From positions 25,798-89,797 of the forward strand of contig CAUJJN010000382.1 in assembly GCA_963204905.1 (NCBI GenBank): DNA of 64,000 nucleotides. Direction: 5' to 3'. The notes under the pieces are model-generated. The model made no database searches. It was not told where the DNA came from and was given only the letters and a program-made list of their open reading frames with translations. Each line of letters opens with the position of its first letter. The first letter of the stretch is position 1. Below are positions 49,345 through 58,916 of the stretch, piece by piece. Source of the stretch: Pseudomonadota bacterium (lineage in GTDB: Bacteria > Pseudomonadota > Alphaproteobacteria > Rhizobiales > Xanthobacteraceae). The translations under genes were made by a program, and so were the position numbers.

Positions 49345-50598
49345 TCAGGCCAACGCCGCGCTTCGTATCGCACTGCCATCTGCACCAGCATTGCAGGCCG
49401 CGTCCAGTGCCTGACTGATATCCGCAATCAGATCTTGCACGCTCTCAAGACCGGCGTGGATTCGGAGCAACGGCCCCTCGCCGATCCCGGCGCTCGCACA
49501 CCGCGTCGGCGGCGGATCGACCAGCAGCGCGAGGCTTTCATAGCCACCCCAGGACAATCCGATCCCAAACAGCGTCAAGGTCTTGAAAAAACACGATAGC
49601 TGAACCCTCGTCATCGGCTTCAAGAGTACGCCGAACAATCCACTCGCACCTTCGAAATCACGCCGCCAGATTTCGTACCCGGGGTGATCGGGGAGCGCAG
49701 GGTGCAGGACGCGGTCAACCGCTGGATGAAACGACAGCGCCTGCGCGAGTTTAACGCCATTTTCCCAATGCCGCTGCATGCGAACCGCGAGCGTGCGCAG
49801 GCCGCGCAGCGCCAGGAAGATATCGTCGGGGCCCGCAATCTCTCCAAAGTGGTGCGCACTCGCCTGCAATGCCGGCCATGCTTTCTCATTGGCGGTCGCC
49901 ACGCCAAGCAATGCGTCGGAATGCCCCACTATATACTTGGTCGCCGCATGGATCGAGATATCCACACCGTGGGCGAACGGCTTGAAATACAGCGGTGTGC
50001 CCCACGTGTTGTCGAGCACGACCAAAGCGCCGATCGCATGCGCGGCTGCCGCCAGTGCCGGCACATCCTGCATTTCGAATGTTATCGACCCCGGCGACTC
50101 CAGATAGACGACCCGCGTGCGATCGGTGAGACGCTTCGTGAGATCGGAAACGTCGGTCGGATTGAAGTACTCGATCTGGATTTTCAGCCGTTTCAGCACC
50201 CGCTCCGCGAATATTCGCGTAGGACCGTAGACATTATCGGTGATCAGCAGATGATCCCCGGCCTGTAACAGACCGAGCAGCGTGTGCGTGCAAGCCGACA
50301 ATCCCGATGGAAACAGAATCGAATTGTAGCCCCCTTCCAGCTCGCAAATTGCCTCTTCCAGCGCGCGCGACAGCGGCGAACCGAAGCGCCCGTAATTCGC
50401 CATGGGATTGTCGGCGCTTTTCCCCGACTCCCACTCCTCCAGCGTCGACGACAGAATGGTCGAGCCGCGATAAATGGGAATGTTGACCATGCCGGCGTGT
50501 TTCGAAGGAGCCCGACCCAGCTGCGTCAGTTGCGTATCGCGTTCCAGCGTCGGGTATCCCAGTTCAGATTGCCGCATGTCGCATTCCCAATCAAGCAC
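49345..50598 (-). CDS. metC: cystathionine beta-lyase / Cys-Met metabolism PLP enzyme
   Basis: NPMANYGRFGSPLSRALEEAICELEGG, VVLDNTWGTPLYFKPFAHGVDISIHAATKYIVGHSDALLG. Confidence 0.92.
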   Translation of the reverse strand: MLDWECDMRQSELGYPTLERDTQLTQLGRAPSKHAGMVNIPIYRGSTILSSTLEEWESGKSADNPMANYGRFGSPLSRALEEAICELEGGYNSILFPSGLSACTHTLLGLLQAGDHLLITDNVYGPTRIFAERVLKRLKIQIEYFNPTDVSDLTKRLTDRTRVVYLESPGSITFEMQDVPALAAAAHAIGALVVLDNTWGTPLYFKPFAHGVDISIHAATKYIVGHSDALLGVATANEKAWPALQASAHHFGEIAGPDDIFLALRGLRTLAVRMQRHWENGVKLAQALSFHPAVDRVLHPALPDHPGYEIWRRDFEGASGLFGVLLKPMTRVQLSCFFKTLTLFGIGLSWGGYESLALLVDPPPTRCASAGIGEGPLLRIHAGLESVQDLIADISQALDAACNAGADGSAIRSAALA

Positions 50599-50706
50599 AA
50601 TGCGGGAACATTATACTTCTCATATCGAATTCGAGTTGCTTTTTAATGCTGAATATCGCTATTTATAACATTCTGATGCTAATAAACGATGCCATCATGG
50701 AATAGT

Positions 50707-51192
50707 ATGCTCATGAAAAATGCCGGAGACACGCTGGACCGTTTTGATCGGGCTATCCTCACGCATTTGCAAGAAGACGCGACGATGGCCATCTCCGAAC
50801 TGGCGGAGAAAGTCGGCCTCACGTCCACACCATGCTGGCGCCGAATTCAAAGACTGGAAGAGCGCGGCATGATCCAGAAGCGGGTCACCCTGCTCAATCC
50901 GAAGCAGCTCAACCTCGGCGTCACCGTTTTCATCGCGATACGCACCCGCGAACATCGCTTCGAATGGTTCGAATCCTTCCATAAACTCGTCAGCGCAATC
51001 CCAGAAGTGGTGGATTTTTATCGCGTGGCTGGGAGTACCGACTATCTGCTGAAGGTCGTGGTGTCGGACATCGCCGGCTTCGACACGCTTTACAAGATGC
51101 TCATCAAAGGGGCCGACCTCGCCGATGTGACCTCGATGTTCGTGATCGAAGAGATCAAGCACACGACCGCTCTTCCCTTAAGTCACATTTGA
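50707..51192 (+). CDS. Lrp/AsnC family transcriptional regulator
   Basis: LDRFDRAILTHLQEDATMAISELAEKVGLTSTPCWRRIQRLEERGMI plus RAM domain; divergent from metC. Confidence 0.93.
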   Translation: MLMKNAGDTLDRFDRAILTHLQEDATMAISELAEKVGLTSTPCWRRIQRLEERGMIQKRVTLLNPKQLNLGVTVFIAIRTREHRFEWFESFHKLVSAIPEVVDFYRVAGSTDYLLKVVVSDIAGFDTLYKMLIKGADLADVTSMFVIEEIKHTTALPLSHI

Positions 51193-51658
51193 GTTCGGCG
51201 CAGAACGTCCGAAGGCAATGACAACAGGCCGGCGGAGATGACCAGCAACACGCTACGGCGGGGCCAGCGGCATCGCGGAAGAGATAGGTCCCACCGCTAC
51301 GCCAGTTGACCCGCCTAGCTCAAGCGGGGCGATACGGGTGGGGTTGCCGTTCGGTTGCAGGGTCTTATTCCACCTGCCGCGCAAGCGTTTCCAGATCGGC
51401 GAGGCCAATGTCAGGCGCATTCCCTTCAGCCGACCCGCACAAACTCGCGACGCCAACGCGATAATTGGTCGCCATCCCAATCAGCGAACTGCCTTCTGAT
51501 GCTTGGCCGGGAACGGGGATTTCAGCCCCGAAACAGAACCGCCTTTCGTGCGGATCGGCCGTCCCGAGACATGAGCATGAGATGAGGCGGAATTCAAAAA
51601 GCCCGCCATTCGCGGGTGAATTCGGAAATACAGCGTTCGTTGGTTGCTGCAAACGGGG

Positions 51659-51734
<76 letters not shown>

Positions 51735-51843
51735 AAGGTCCATCCGGACCCTCTCGGGTGCGCGTCGTTTAGCAAAGCAAAACCCTGATGTCCAGCAAGC
51801 TTCCATCGGTTTTCCGACGGAAATCGGTGGAATATCAATGAAA

Positions 51844-51867
51844 GGGCCGCCCGACAGCGGGCGGCCC
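51844..51867 (-). terminator. Rho-independent terminator-like hairpin after Spy/LTXXQ gene
   Basis: gggccgccc-gacagc-gggcggccc perfect 9-bp stem, followed on minus strand by TTTCATT. Confidence 0.75.
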
Positions 51868-51893
51868 CGAAATCGCGCTGGAATCAGGCGGCC

Positions 51894-52451
51894 TCAGAGA
51901 CGGCCACCATTCTCCTCGCGATCGATCCCCGGCCGTTCACGCCGCTGATGCTCGAATGCACCATCGTGGTGGCGGCGACGCTGCCACTCCTCACGACCCA
52001 TCCGACGCTCTATTCGCGTCAGAACCGTCAGCCGACGCTTCTGGCCTTCGTCCAACGTCTTGTAGAGTGGGTCAGCGGCATCGGCGATCTTCTTCAGCGC
52101 CGATGCGGTGGCCGCCATGCGGTCCGCCCGCTCGCTCAAGCGGATCAGTGGATCGGGCTTGGCCGCTGCGGCCTCACCGCTCTGCCTCGCCTGCATCCGG
52201 GCATTGGCACGATCAATCCTGAGCTTGACGAAATCGCGCACTGCCGCTTCCACCGGCGGCCACAGTTTTTCCTGATCCGGCGTCAACCTGAGACCGGCCT
52301 TGACGGCCGCGATCCGGGCGTCAGCGAAGGCTGCGCGATCTTCCGGATTGATGCGCGTGTGGTGATGCCCCCATGGACGCTGATGGGCATAAACTGCGGT
52401 AGAACCGGCAACCGTCAACGCCGCCAGACCGGCAAGAACCAACTTCTTCAT
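51894..52451 (-). CDS. Spy/CpxP family (LTXXQ motif) periplasmic protein
   Basis: Signal peptide MKKLVLAGLAALTVAGSTAVYA; LRLTPDQEKLWPPVEAAVRD ... LTVLTRIERR. Confidence 0.82.
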   Translation of the reverse strand: MKKLVLAGLAALTVAGSTAVYAHQRPWGHHHTRINPEDRAAFADARIAAVKAGLRLTPDQEKLWPPVEAAVRDFVKLRIDRANARMQARQSGEAAAAKPDPLIRLSERADRMAATASALKKIADAADPLYKTLDEGQKRRLTVLTRIERRMGREEWQRRRHHDGAFEHQRRERPGIDREENGGRL

Positions 52452-52511
52452 CGCAACCTCCTTCATAAGGTCCCGCGAGGATGAATTCAGTCTTGCGTTC
52501 GAACAACTTAA

Positions 52512-52557
52512 AGGTCGGACACGTTGATGAAGGAGCATTCATCAACGTGTCCGACCT
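52512..52557 (-). terminator. Perfect 20-bp-stem hairpin downstream of TRAP transporter genes
   Basis: aggtcggacacgttgatgaa-ggagca-ttcatcaacgtgtccgacct; minus-strand tail TTTAAGTTGTT after dctM stop. Confidence 0.85.
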
Positions 52558-52564
52558 CATGCCG

Positions 52565-53890
52565 TTACAGCATTCCCAGCATTCGCGGTAACCACAGCGA
52601 TATTTCGGGAATGTAGGTCACCACGCCAAGGAATATGAGCATCGTCAGCAACCACGGCCACACGGCAATGGTAAGTTCGGTAATGCCCATCTTGGCGATG
52701 CCCGAGGCAACGTAGAGATTTAGACCCACAGGAGGATGGCACATGCCGACCTCCATGTTGACCACCATCAGGATGCCGAGATGCACCGGATGGATACCGA
52801 GACTGACTGCAACCGGGAACAGAATCGGCGCCATGATCAGCACGATGGAGGACGCTTCCATGAAGTTGCCGGCCGCCAACAACACGATGTTGACGATCAA
52901 CAGGAACATCACCCAGTTGACGCCGATGGACGTGATCCAGTTGGTGATCTGCTGCGGAATGTTTTCATTCGCCATCAGGAACGAGAACAGCACCGCGTTG
53001 GTGATGATGTAGAGGATCATCGCGCTCATGTTGGCTGAGCCGAGCAGCACTTTCGGCACATCCCTCAACGACATGTCGCGATAGACGAACACTGCGATGA
53101 CGAAGGCATAAACCGCGCTGACGGCGGCGGCTTCCGTCGGCGTGAACAGGCCGGCATAGATCCCGCCGAGCACGATGACGATCAGCAGCAGACCCCATAC
53201 ACACTTGCGGAACGCCTGGAAACGCTCGGCAAAGGTCGCCTTTGGCATACGCGGATAGTCGTTCTTCCATGCGCGGTAGAACGTCGTAACGCCGAGCAGC
53301 GTCGCCAGCATCAGGCCGGGAATAACGCCGGCCATGAACATCTGACCGACCGACGCCGACGAGACACGATGCCCCGAAGGATCGAGCGCAATGCTGCCAC
53401 CGGTCGCCACGCAATAGATCACCATCACGATCGACGGCGGAATCAGGATGCCAAGAGCGCCCGACGTGGTGATGACGCCGGCGCCGAAACGTTTCGGAAA
53501 GCCCTGCGCCACCATCGCCGGCAGCATGATCGAGCCGATCGCGATCACGGTCGCCGGCGACGAGCCGGAAATCGCCGCGAACAATGCGCAGGCCATGACG
53601 CCGGCGAGACCAAGACCGCCGTACCAGTGCCCGACCATCGATGTGGCGAAATTGATCATGCGTCGCGCGACGCCGCCATGCGTGAGGAAATTGCCCGCGA
53701 GGATAAAAAACGGGATCGCCATGATCTCGAAGTTGTCGATGCCGGTGAACAGTTTCAGTGCCACCGATTCGGTCGGCACTTGCGTCATCGTGAAGATGAA
53801 GCTGAGCACCGTAAGGCCGAGCGCGATCGAGATCGGCATGCCCGTCAGCATCAACGCGATCAGCAACCCGAAAATAATGAGACTGCTCAT
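52565..53890 (-). CDS. dctM: TRAP transporter large permease (DctM)
   Basis: 12-TM; MPISIALGLTVLSFIF, PFFILAGNFLTHGGVARRMINFA, MEVGMCHPPVGLNLYVASG. Confidence 0.95.
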   Translation of the reverse strand: MSSLIIFGLLIALMLTGMPISIALGLTVLSFIFTMTQVPTESVALKLFTGIDNFEIMAIPFFILAGNFLTHGGVARRMINFATSMVGHWYGGLGLAGVMACALFAAISGSSPATVIAIGSIMLPAMVAQGFPKRFGAGVITTSGALGILIPPSIVMVIYCVATGGSIALDPSGHRVSSASVGQMFMAGVIPGLMLATLLGVTTFYRAWKNDYPRMPKATFAERFQAFRKCVWGLLLIVIVLGGIYAGLFTPTEAAAVSAVYAFVIAVFVYRDMSLRDVPKVLLGSANMSAMILYIITNAVLFSFLMANENIPQQITNWITSIGVNWVMFLLIVNIVLLAAGNFMEASSIVLIMAPILFPVAVSLGIHPVHLGILMVVNMEVGMCHPPVGLNLYVASGIAKMGITELTIAVWPWLLTMLIFLGVVTYIPEISLWLPRMLGML

Positions 53891-54462
53891 CGGGTGACCT
53901 CCGCTACGCCCGCACCCGGTTCGACGACATCGACGCCCTCGACCTTGGTGTGGTCATGATGCGGCAATTCCCCCGTGCGCCAATAGTTGTAGGCGACTTG
54001 AAGGAAGCGGAAGCACATCAGATACGATCCGAGCGGTATGCAGAGATAGACGAACCAGCTCGGGATTTCGAGATCGGGCGTCACCTGGTCTGTCCCCATC
54101 AGGCCATAAACGAACTTGGCGCCCATGGTGCCGATCACGAACGTGAAAAACGCGCCGGATAACAAACCGAAGGTGACGACGATATTCCGCCACGGCGACT
54201 TGAGCTGATTGACGACAACGTCGACACCGACATGGATGCCGGTCCGCACGCCGTAGGCAGCACCGAACTTCGCAACCCACACGAACATGAAAATACAAAG
54301 CTCCTGCGCCCATGACAGGTTGATCGGGAACAGGATCGGATAGAGCCAGGACACGCCCAGCAGATAGCGATGGGCGACCGCGACGAAGATGATCAAGGTC
54401 GCGAGCGCCATCAGCGTTGCGATCAGGATCTCCTCGAGCCGATCGAGGATTTTAAGAAACAT
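53887..54462 (-). CDS. dctQ: TRAP transporter small permease (DctQ)
   Basis: 4-TM; LDRLEEILIATLMALATLIIFVAVAHRYLLGVSWLYPI, overlaps dctM start. Confidence 0.9.
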   Translation of the reverse strand: MFLKILDRLEEILIATLMALATLIIFVAVAHRYLLGVSWLYPILFPINLSWAQELCIFMFVWVAKFGAAYGVRTGIHVGVDVVVNQLKSPWRNIVVTFGLLSGAFFTFVIGTMGAKFVYGLMGTDQVTPDLEIPSWFVYLCIPLGSYLMCFRFLQVAYNYWRTGELPHHDHTKVEGVDVVEPGAGVAEVTR

Positions 54463-54554
54463 GGATGTCCCCCCGTGGCGTCGGACAGCTTCCCGTTACC
54501 GGTTAGCCCACGCGCAACGCAGCCAAAGCGACCGCGCTTTCCCCTTGATAGAAT

Positions 54555-54583
54555 ATCCGGAAGCGCGGATGTCGCTTCCGGAT
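54555..54583 (-). other. Intercistronic stem-loop between dctP and dctQ
   Basis: atccggaagcg-cggatgt-cgcttccggat perfect 11-bp stem. Confidence 0.7.
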
Positions 54584-54730
54584 TGGTTCGCATTCGACCG
54601 GGGAGATAAACAACGAGTCGGATTGAGCCTTTTCGATCCGACCCGTGTCTCCGTTCGAAACGATTGTAGACTCCGCACCGGCGTTGCGAGACATGGCACC
54701 TTTCACCATCCGCAACGCCGAAGACAGACC

Positions 54731-55735
54731 TCAATCGATCGTCGGACGTCCCTCTTCCTTCAGGAACTCATTGATGAGGTCCTTGCCGACGCGCGAGCCG
54801 ACGTCCTTGTAGACCGGCAGCATCGCCTTGCGCATCGCGTCGTCCTGCTCCTTGGTCAGGGTAATCAACTCGGTCTTGCCGGACTTGCGCATTTCTTCCA
54901 GCGCCTCGGTGTTTTCCTTGGCCGACTGACCATTGCCGTACTCGGTGGCTTCCTTCATCGCCTTCTCGAGCTGGCCGCGGACATCGGCCGGCAGACCGTC
55001 CCAGAACTTCTTGTTGGCGATCACCGCATAGCCGATATAGCCGTGGTTGGTGAGCGTCGTATACTTCTGCACCTCGTGCATCTTCTGGGTGTACATGTTC
55101 GAAGGCGTGTTTTCCTGACCGTCAACCACGCCGGTTTGCAGCGCCTGATAAACTTCGGAAAACGCCATCACTTGCGGAATGGCGCCAAGCGAACGGAACT
55201 GCGCTTCCAGTACCTTCGACGATTGAATGCGGAATTTCAGGCCCTTGTAGTCTTCCGGTGCAATGAGCTTCTTGTTGGCGCTCATCTCCTTGAAGCCGTT
55301 GTCCCAATAGGCGAGGCCAGTAATTCCCTTCTTTTCGAGCAGGGAGAAAAGCTTCTTGCCGAGCGGCCCGTCGGTCACCTTCCGCAGCGAGGCAAGGTCC
55401 GGGAGAATGTACGGCAGATCGAAAACCTCGAACTCCTTGACGCCGATGGGCCCGAACTTGGAGAGCGACGGCGCCAACATCTGCACCGCGCCGAGTTGCA
55501 GCGCCTCGAGTTCTTCCTTGTCCTTGTACAGCTGCGAGTTCGGATAGACCTCGACCTTTACCTTCCCGTCGGTATATTTCGCCGCGAGTTCGGCGAATTT
55601 CTGCGAAGCGAGTCCCTTCGGCGTATTCGGCGCCACAACGTGGCTGAACTTGATGATGATCGGCTGCTGCGCGGCAGCCGGCATGATAAAGCCAAGAGCC
55701 GCGATCGCAGCCCCAAGGAACATGATCTTACGCAT
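54731..55735 (-). CDS. dctP: TRAP transporter substrate-binding protein (DctP)
   Basis: Signal peptide MRKIMFLGAAIAALGFIMPAAAQ; IIIKFSHVVAPNTPKGLASQKFAELAAKYTDGKVKVEVYPNSQLYKD. Confidence 0.95.
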   Translation of the reverse strand: MRKIMFLGAAIAALGFIMPAAAQQPIIIKFSHVVAPNTPKGLASQKFAELAAKYTDGKVKVEVYPNSQLYKDKEELEALQLGAVQMLAPSLSKFGPIGVKEFEVFDLPYILPDLASLRKVTDGPLGKKLFSLLEKKGITGLAYWDNGFKEMSANKKLIAPEDYKGLKFRIQSSKVLEAQFRSLGAIPQVMAFSEVYQALQTGVVDGQENTPSNMYTQKMHEVQKYTTLTNHGYIGYAVIANKKFWDGLPADVRGQLEKAMKEATEYGNGQSAKENTEALEEMRKSGKTELITLTKEQDDAMRKAMLPVYKDVGSRVGKDLINEFLKEEGRPTID

Positions 55736-55883
55736 TCTTCCTCCCGGATTCGATTTTGGTGGTCGCCCCATCCAACTGAACCGACACCATCCTTGAAAAG
55801 GATAAAGGCCGTCAATACCGGTTTGTCCTGCTCGCGGCTATGCTTCCTTTGGCGGGAGCGAGATAAACCTGTGTTGCAACGCA

Positions 55884-55912
55884 AAACGCGGCGCTGATGA
55901 AGCGCCGCGTTT
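55884..55912 (-). terminator. terminator hairpin downstream of leuA
   Basis: aaacgcggcgct-gatga-agcgccgcgttt, perfect 12-bp stem flanked by T-runs on both strands. Confidence 0.8.
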
Positions 55913-55951
55913 CTTATGCCGCCGAATAGAGGTTTGAGACGTTGCGCCAGA

Positions 55952-57511
55952 TCAACTCGCCGCAACCGCCGGCACGTCGCGCTGGCGCTTCATGACGATC
56001 TTGTTGAGCGCGCCCAAATAAGCCTTGGCCGACGCGACCAGCGTATCGGGATCGGCGGCGCGCGAGGTCATCGAGCGGCCCTCATGCGCAAGCCGTACCG
56101 AGACCTCAGCCTGCGCATCGGTGCCTTCGGTGACCGCGTGAACCTGATACAATTCCAACTTGGCCTCGTGCGGAACCAACGCCTTGATGCAGTTGAAAAC
56201 CGCATCCACAGGGCCGTTGCCCTCGGCCTCCTCAATCTTCACCTGGCCGTCGATGTCGAGCTTCATGGTGGCGCGCTGCGGACCGTGGGTGCCGGCGATC
56301 ACCGTCAGCGACGTCAGCTTGATGCGATCGTGGCTCGCCGCCAGTTCCTGATCGACCAGCGCCTCGATATCCTCGTCGTAGATATCCTTCTTGCGGTCAG
56401 CCAGGGCCTTCATGCGCGCGAACGCGTCTTCCAACTGGTTGGCGCCGAGCTTGTAGCCCATCTCCTCCAGCTTGTGGACGAAGGCGTGGCGGCCTGAATG
56501 CTTGCCCAACACCAGCGACGACTGCTTCAGGCCGACCATTTCCGGCCGCATGATCTCGTAGGTTGACGCATCCTTCAGCACGCCGTCCTGATGGATGCCA
56601 CTCTCGTGCGCGAAGGCATTCCGGCCAACGATCGCCTTGTTGTACTGTACAGGGAATGATGTTGCGGCCGAAACCACTTTCGAGGCTCGCGTCAGCATTG
56701 TGGTATCGATCTTGTTCCAGAACGGAAACTTGTCGTTACGCACATTGATAGCCATCACGATTTCCTCGAGCGCGGCATTGCCAGCCCGCTCGCCGATACC
56801 GTTGATGGTGCATTCGACCTGACGCGCGCCGCCGGCGATACCGGCCAGCGAATTGGCCACCGCCATGCCGAGATCGTTGTGGCAGTGAACCGAGAACACC
56901 GCCTTGTCGGAGTTCGGCACGCGCTCGATCAGCGTGCGCATGAAGTAGGTGTATTCCTCCGGTACGGTGTATCCGACGGTGTCGGGGATGTTCACCGTGG
57001 TCGCGCCGGCCTTGATCACAGCCTCGACGATGCGGCAGAGGAAGTCCATCTCGCTGCGGGTGCCATCCTCGGCCGACCATTCGACGTCATCGATCTGATT
57101 GCGGGCGCGCTGGACCATGGCCACCGAGGTCTCCATCACCTGCTCGGGGGTCTTGTTCAGTTTCACCCGCATATGCAGCGGCGAAGTGGCGATCACGGTA
57201 TGGACGCGGCCGCGCCTGGCGAACTTCACCGCCTCGGCGCAGCGATCGATGTCGGCCGGATGCGCACGCGACAGGCCGGCGATGACCGCGTTCTTGGAAC
57301 GGCGGGCGATCTCGCTCACCGCCTCGAAGTCACCCTGCGAGGTGATCGGAAAACCGGCCTCGATAATGTCGACGCCCATATCGTCCAGCAGTTCGGCGAC
57401 TTCGAGTTTCTCCTCGAAGGTCATGGTGGCGCCGGGGCACTGCTCGCCGTCGCGCAAGGTGGTGTCGAAAATTACAACGCGGTCCTTGTCGGACTTGTTG
57501 GCGGTCGTCAT
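55952..57511 (-). CDS. leuA: 2-isopropylmalate synthase
   Basis: VVIFDTTLRDGEQCPGATMTFEEKLEVAELLDDMGVDIIEAGFPITSQGDFEAV; HCHNDLGMAVANSLAG; C-terminal LeuA dimerisation domain. Confidence 0.96.
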   Translation of the reverse strand: MTTANKSDKDRVVIFDTTLRDGEQCPGATMTFEEKLEVAELLDDMGVDIIEAGFPITSQGDFEAVSEIARRSKNAVIAGLSRAHPADIDRCAEAVKFARRGRVHTVIATSPLHMRVKLNKTPEQVMETSVAMVQRARNQIDDVEWSAEDGTRSEMDFLCRIVEAVIKAGATTVNIPDTVGYTVPEEYTYFMRTLIERVPNSDKAVFSVHCHNDLGMAVANSLAGIAGGARQVECTINGIGERAGNAALEEIVMAINVRNDKFPFWNKIDTTMLTRASKVVSAATSFPVQYNKAIVGRNAFAHESGIHQDGVLKDASTYEIMRPEMVGLKQSSLVLGKHSGRHAFVHKLEEMGYKLGANQLEDAFARMKALADRKKDIYDEDIEALVDQELAASHDRIKLTSLTVIAGTHGPQRATMKLDIDGQVKIEEAEGNGPVDAVFNCIKALVPHEAKLELYQVHAVTEGTDAQAEVSVRLAHEGRSMTSRAADPDTLVASAKAYLGALNKIVMKRQRDVPAVAAS

Positions 57512-57614
57512 CGGAAAATTCCTTTGGTCAGGTGCGCCGCATGAAAAGGGCGCTCGGGTGGCGGATTGGTCTCGCAAACCCCTGAGTGCCCAGGCGCAAT
57601 CGCCCAGACGGCCC

Positions 57615-57749
57615 TCAGGGGCCGATAAGAAGCAGTCCGCCAATAAGCAGGGACGACGCCAAAACGGAGGGAATCGCAGCCGGAATCACGACGGGTCGGC
57701 CAGCGGCGGCGCCCCCGTGAATTCCATCGATATTGCTGCGAATCGGCAT
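57615..57749 (-). CDS. candidate leuA leader peptide (44 aa)
   Basis: MPIRSNIDGIHGGAAAGRPVVIPAAIPSVLASSLLIGGLLLIGP*: terminal run rich in Leu/Ile, stop codon inside a CCCCTGAG/CTCAGGGG inverted repeat. Confidence 0.65.
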   Translation of the reverse strand: MPIRSNIDGIHGGAAAGRPVVIPAAIPSVLASSLLIGGLLLIGP

Positions 57750-57884
57750 TGCTGGTCCCTTTGGGCGGTAGTCTTGGTTCAAACCCTTGACGGACCGTTG
57801 CCAAGATACCCGCCTGTGGGGATTTTAGACGACAATCCCCCGCCCCCGCAATGCAAAAAAGACCCGATTCCGCGCGCCGAGGCC

Positions 57885-58856
57885 TCAACGCCCCTTCTTG
57901 GCGGGTGCGGCAGCCTTGGCAGGGCCCTTTCCGCCTCCATTCGGCGCGGCGCCAACCTCCTTTTCGAGAGCCGTTCTTGCTTCCGCGAACTGCTCCAGCG
58001 TCGCCTTGTCGACCTTCGGAAAGCGCAGATCGAGCTTTTCCAGCGCGTTGACGATCACCGAACCGATCACCACGCGAGCGAACCATTTGCGATCCGCCGG
58101 CACGACATACCATGGCGCCGCGGCGCTTGCGGTATGATGGATCATGTCCTGATAGGCGGCCTGATAGCGGTCCCAATGTTGACGCTCGGCGACATCATCC
58201 AGCGAAAACTTCCAATTCTTCTCCTGCTCGTCGAGCCGGGCAAGGAACCGCTCGCGCTGCTCCTCCTTCGAGACGTTGAGAAAGAACTTGAGGACCACCG
58301 TGCCATTACGTGAGAGATAGCGTTCGAACGCCGAGATATCTTCGAAACGCTCGCGCCAGATGTTCTTCGTCACCAGCTTGGGCGGGATGCGCTGTTTCGC
58401 GAGTATCTCGGGATGCACTCGCACAATCAGGCACTCTTCGTAATAAGAGCGATTGAATATGCCGATGCGGCCACGCTCCGGAAGGCAAATCGCCGAGCGC
58501 CACATGAAATCGTGATCAAGTTCCTTGGAGGTCGGCGTCTTGAAGGAATAGACCTCGCAACCTTGCGGGTTGACCCCCTCGAACACGCTTTCGATGGCGC
58601 TATCCTTGCCTGCCGCGTCCATGCCCTGAAAAATCAGCAGCAGCGACCAGCAGTTCTGCGCATACAGCTTTTCCTGCAAATCGCTGAGCCGCTTGCGATT
58701 GGCCTCGATGATGGCCTTTCCCTCGTCTTTCTCGAGATCGCCATTCTCGTTCCGCGGAAACAGCTTGAGATGAAACTCCTTCGAGCCGTCAACCCGAAAC
58801 GGACGAACATAAGGTTCGAGGTTCGCAGTAGTCGCTTGCGGAGACTTGTCGGCCAT
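57885..58856 (-). CDS. ppk2: polyphosphate kinase 2 family protein
   Basis: LLIFQGMDAAGKDSAIESVFEGVNPQGCEVYSFKTPTSKELDHDFMWR, GRIGIFNRSYYEECLIVRVHPE. Confidence 0.93.
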   Translation of the reverse strand: MADKSPQATTANLEPYVRPFRVDGSKEFHLKLFPRNENGDLEKDEGKAIIEANRKRLSDLQEKLYAQNCWSLLLIFQGMDAAGKDSAIESVFEGVNPQGCEVYSFKTPTSKELDHDFMWRSAICLPERGRIGIFNRSYYEECLIVRVHPEILAKQRIPPKLVTKNIWRERFEDISAFERYLSRNGTVVLKFFLNVSKEEQRERFLARLDEQEKNWKFSLDDVAERQHWDRYQAAYQDMIHHTASAAAPWYVVPADRKWFARVVIGSVIVNALEKLDLRFPKVDKATLEQFAEARTALEKEVGAAPNGGGKGPAKAAAPAKKGR

Positions 58857-58916
58857 GACGCTAGCATTCCCTCATTCGAGCACGATGTTTCGAGCCTACC
58901 CGAGCAATCCGACCAT

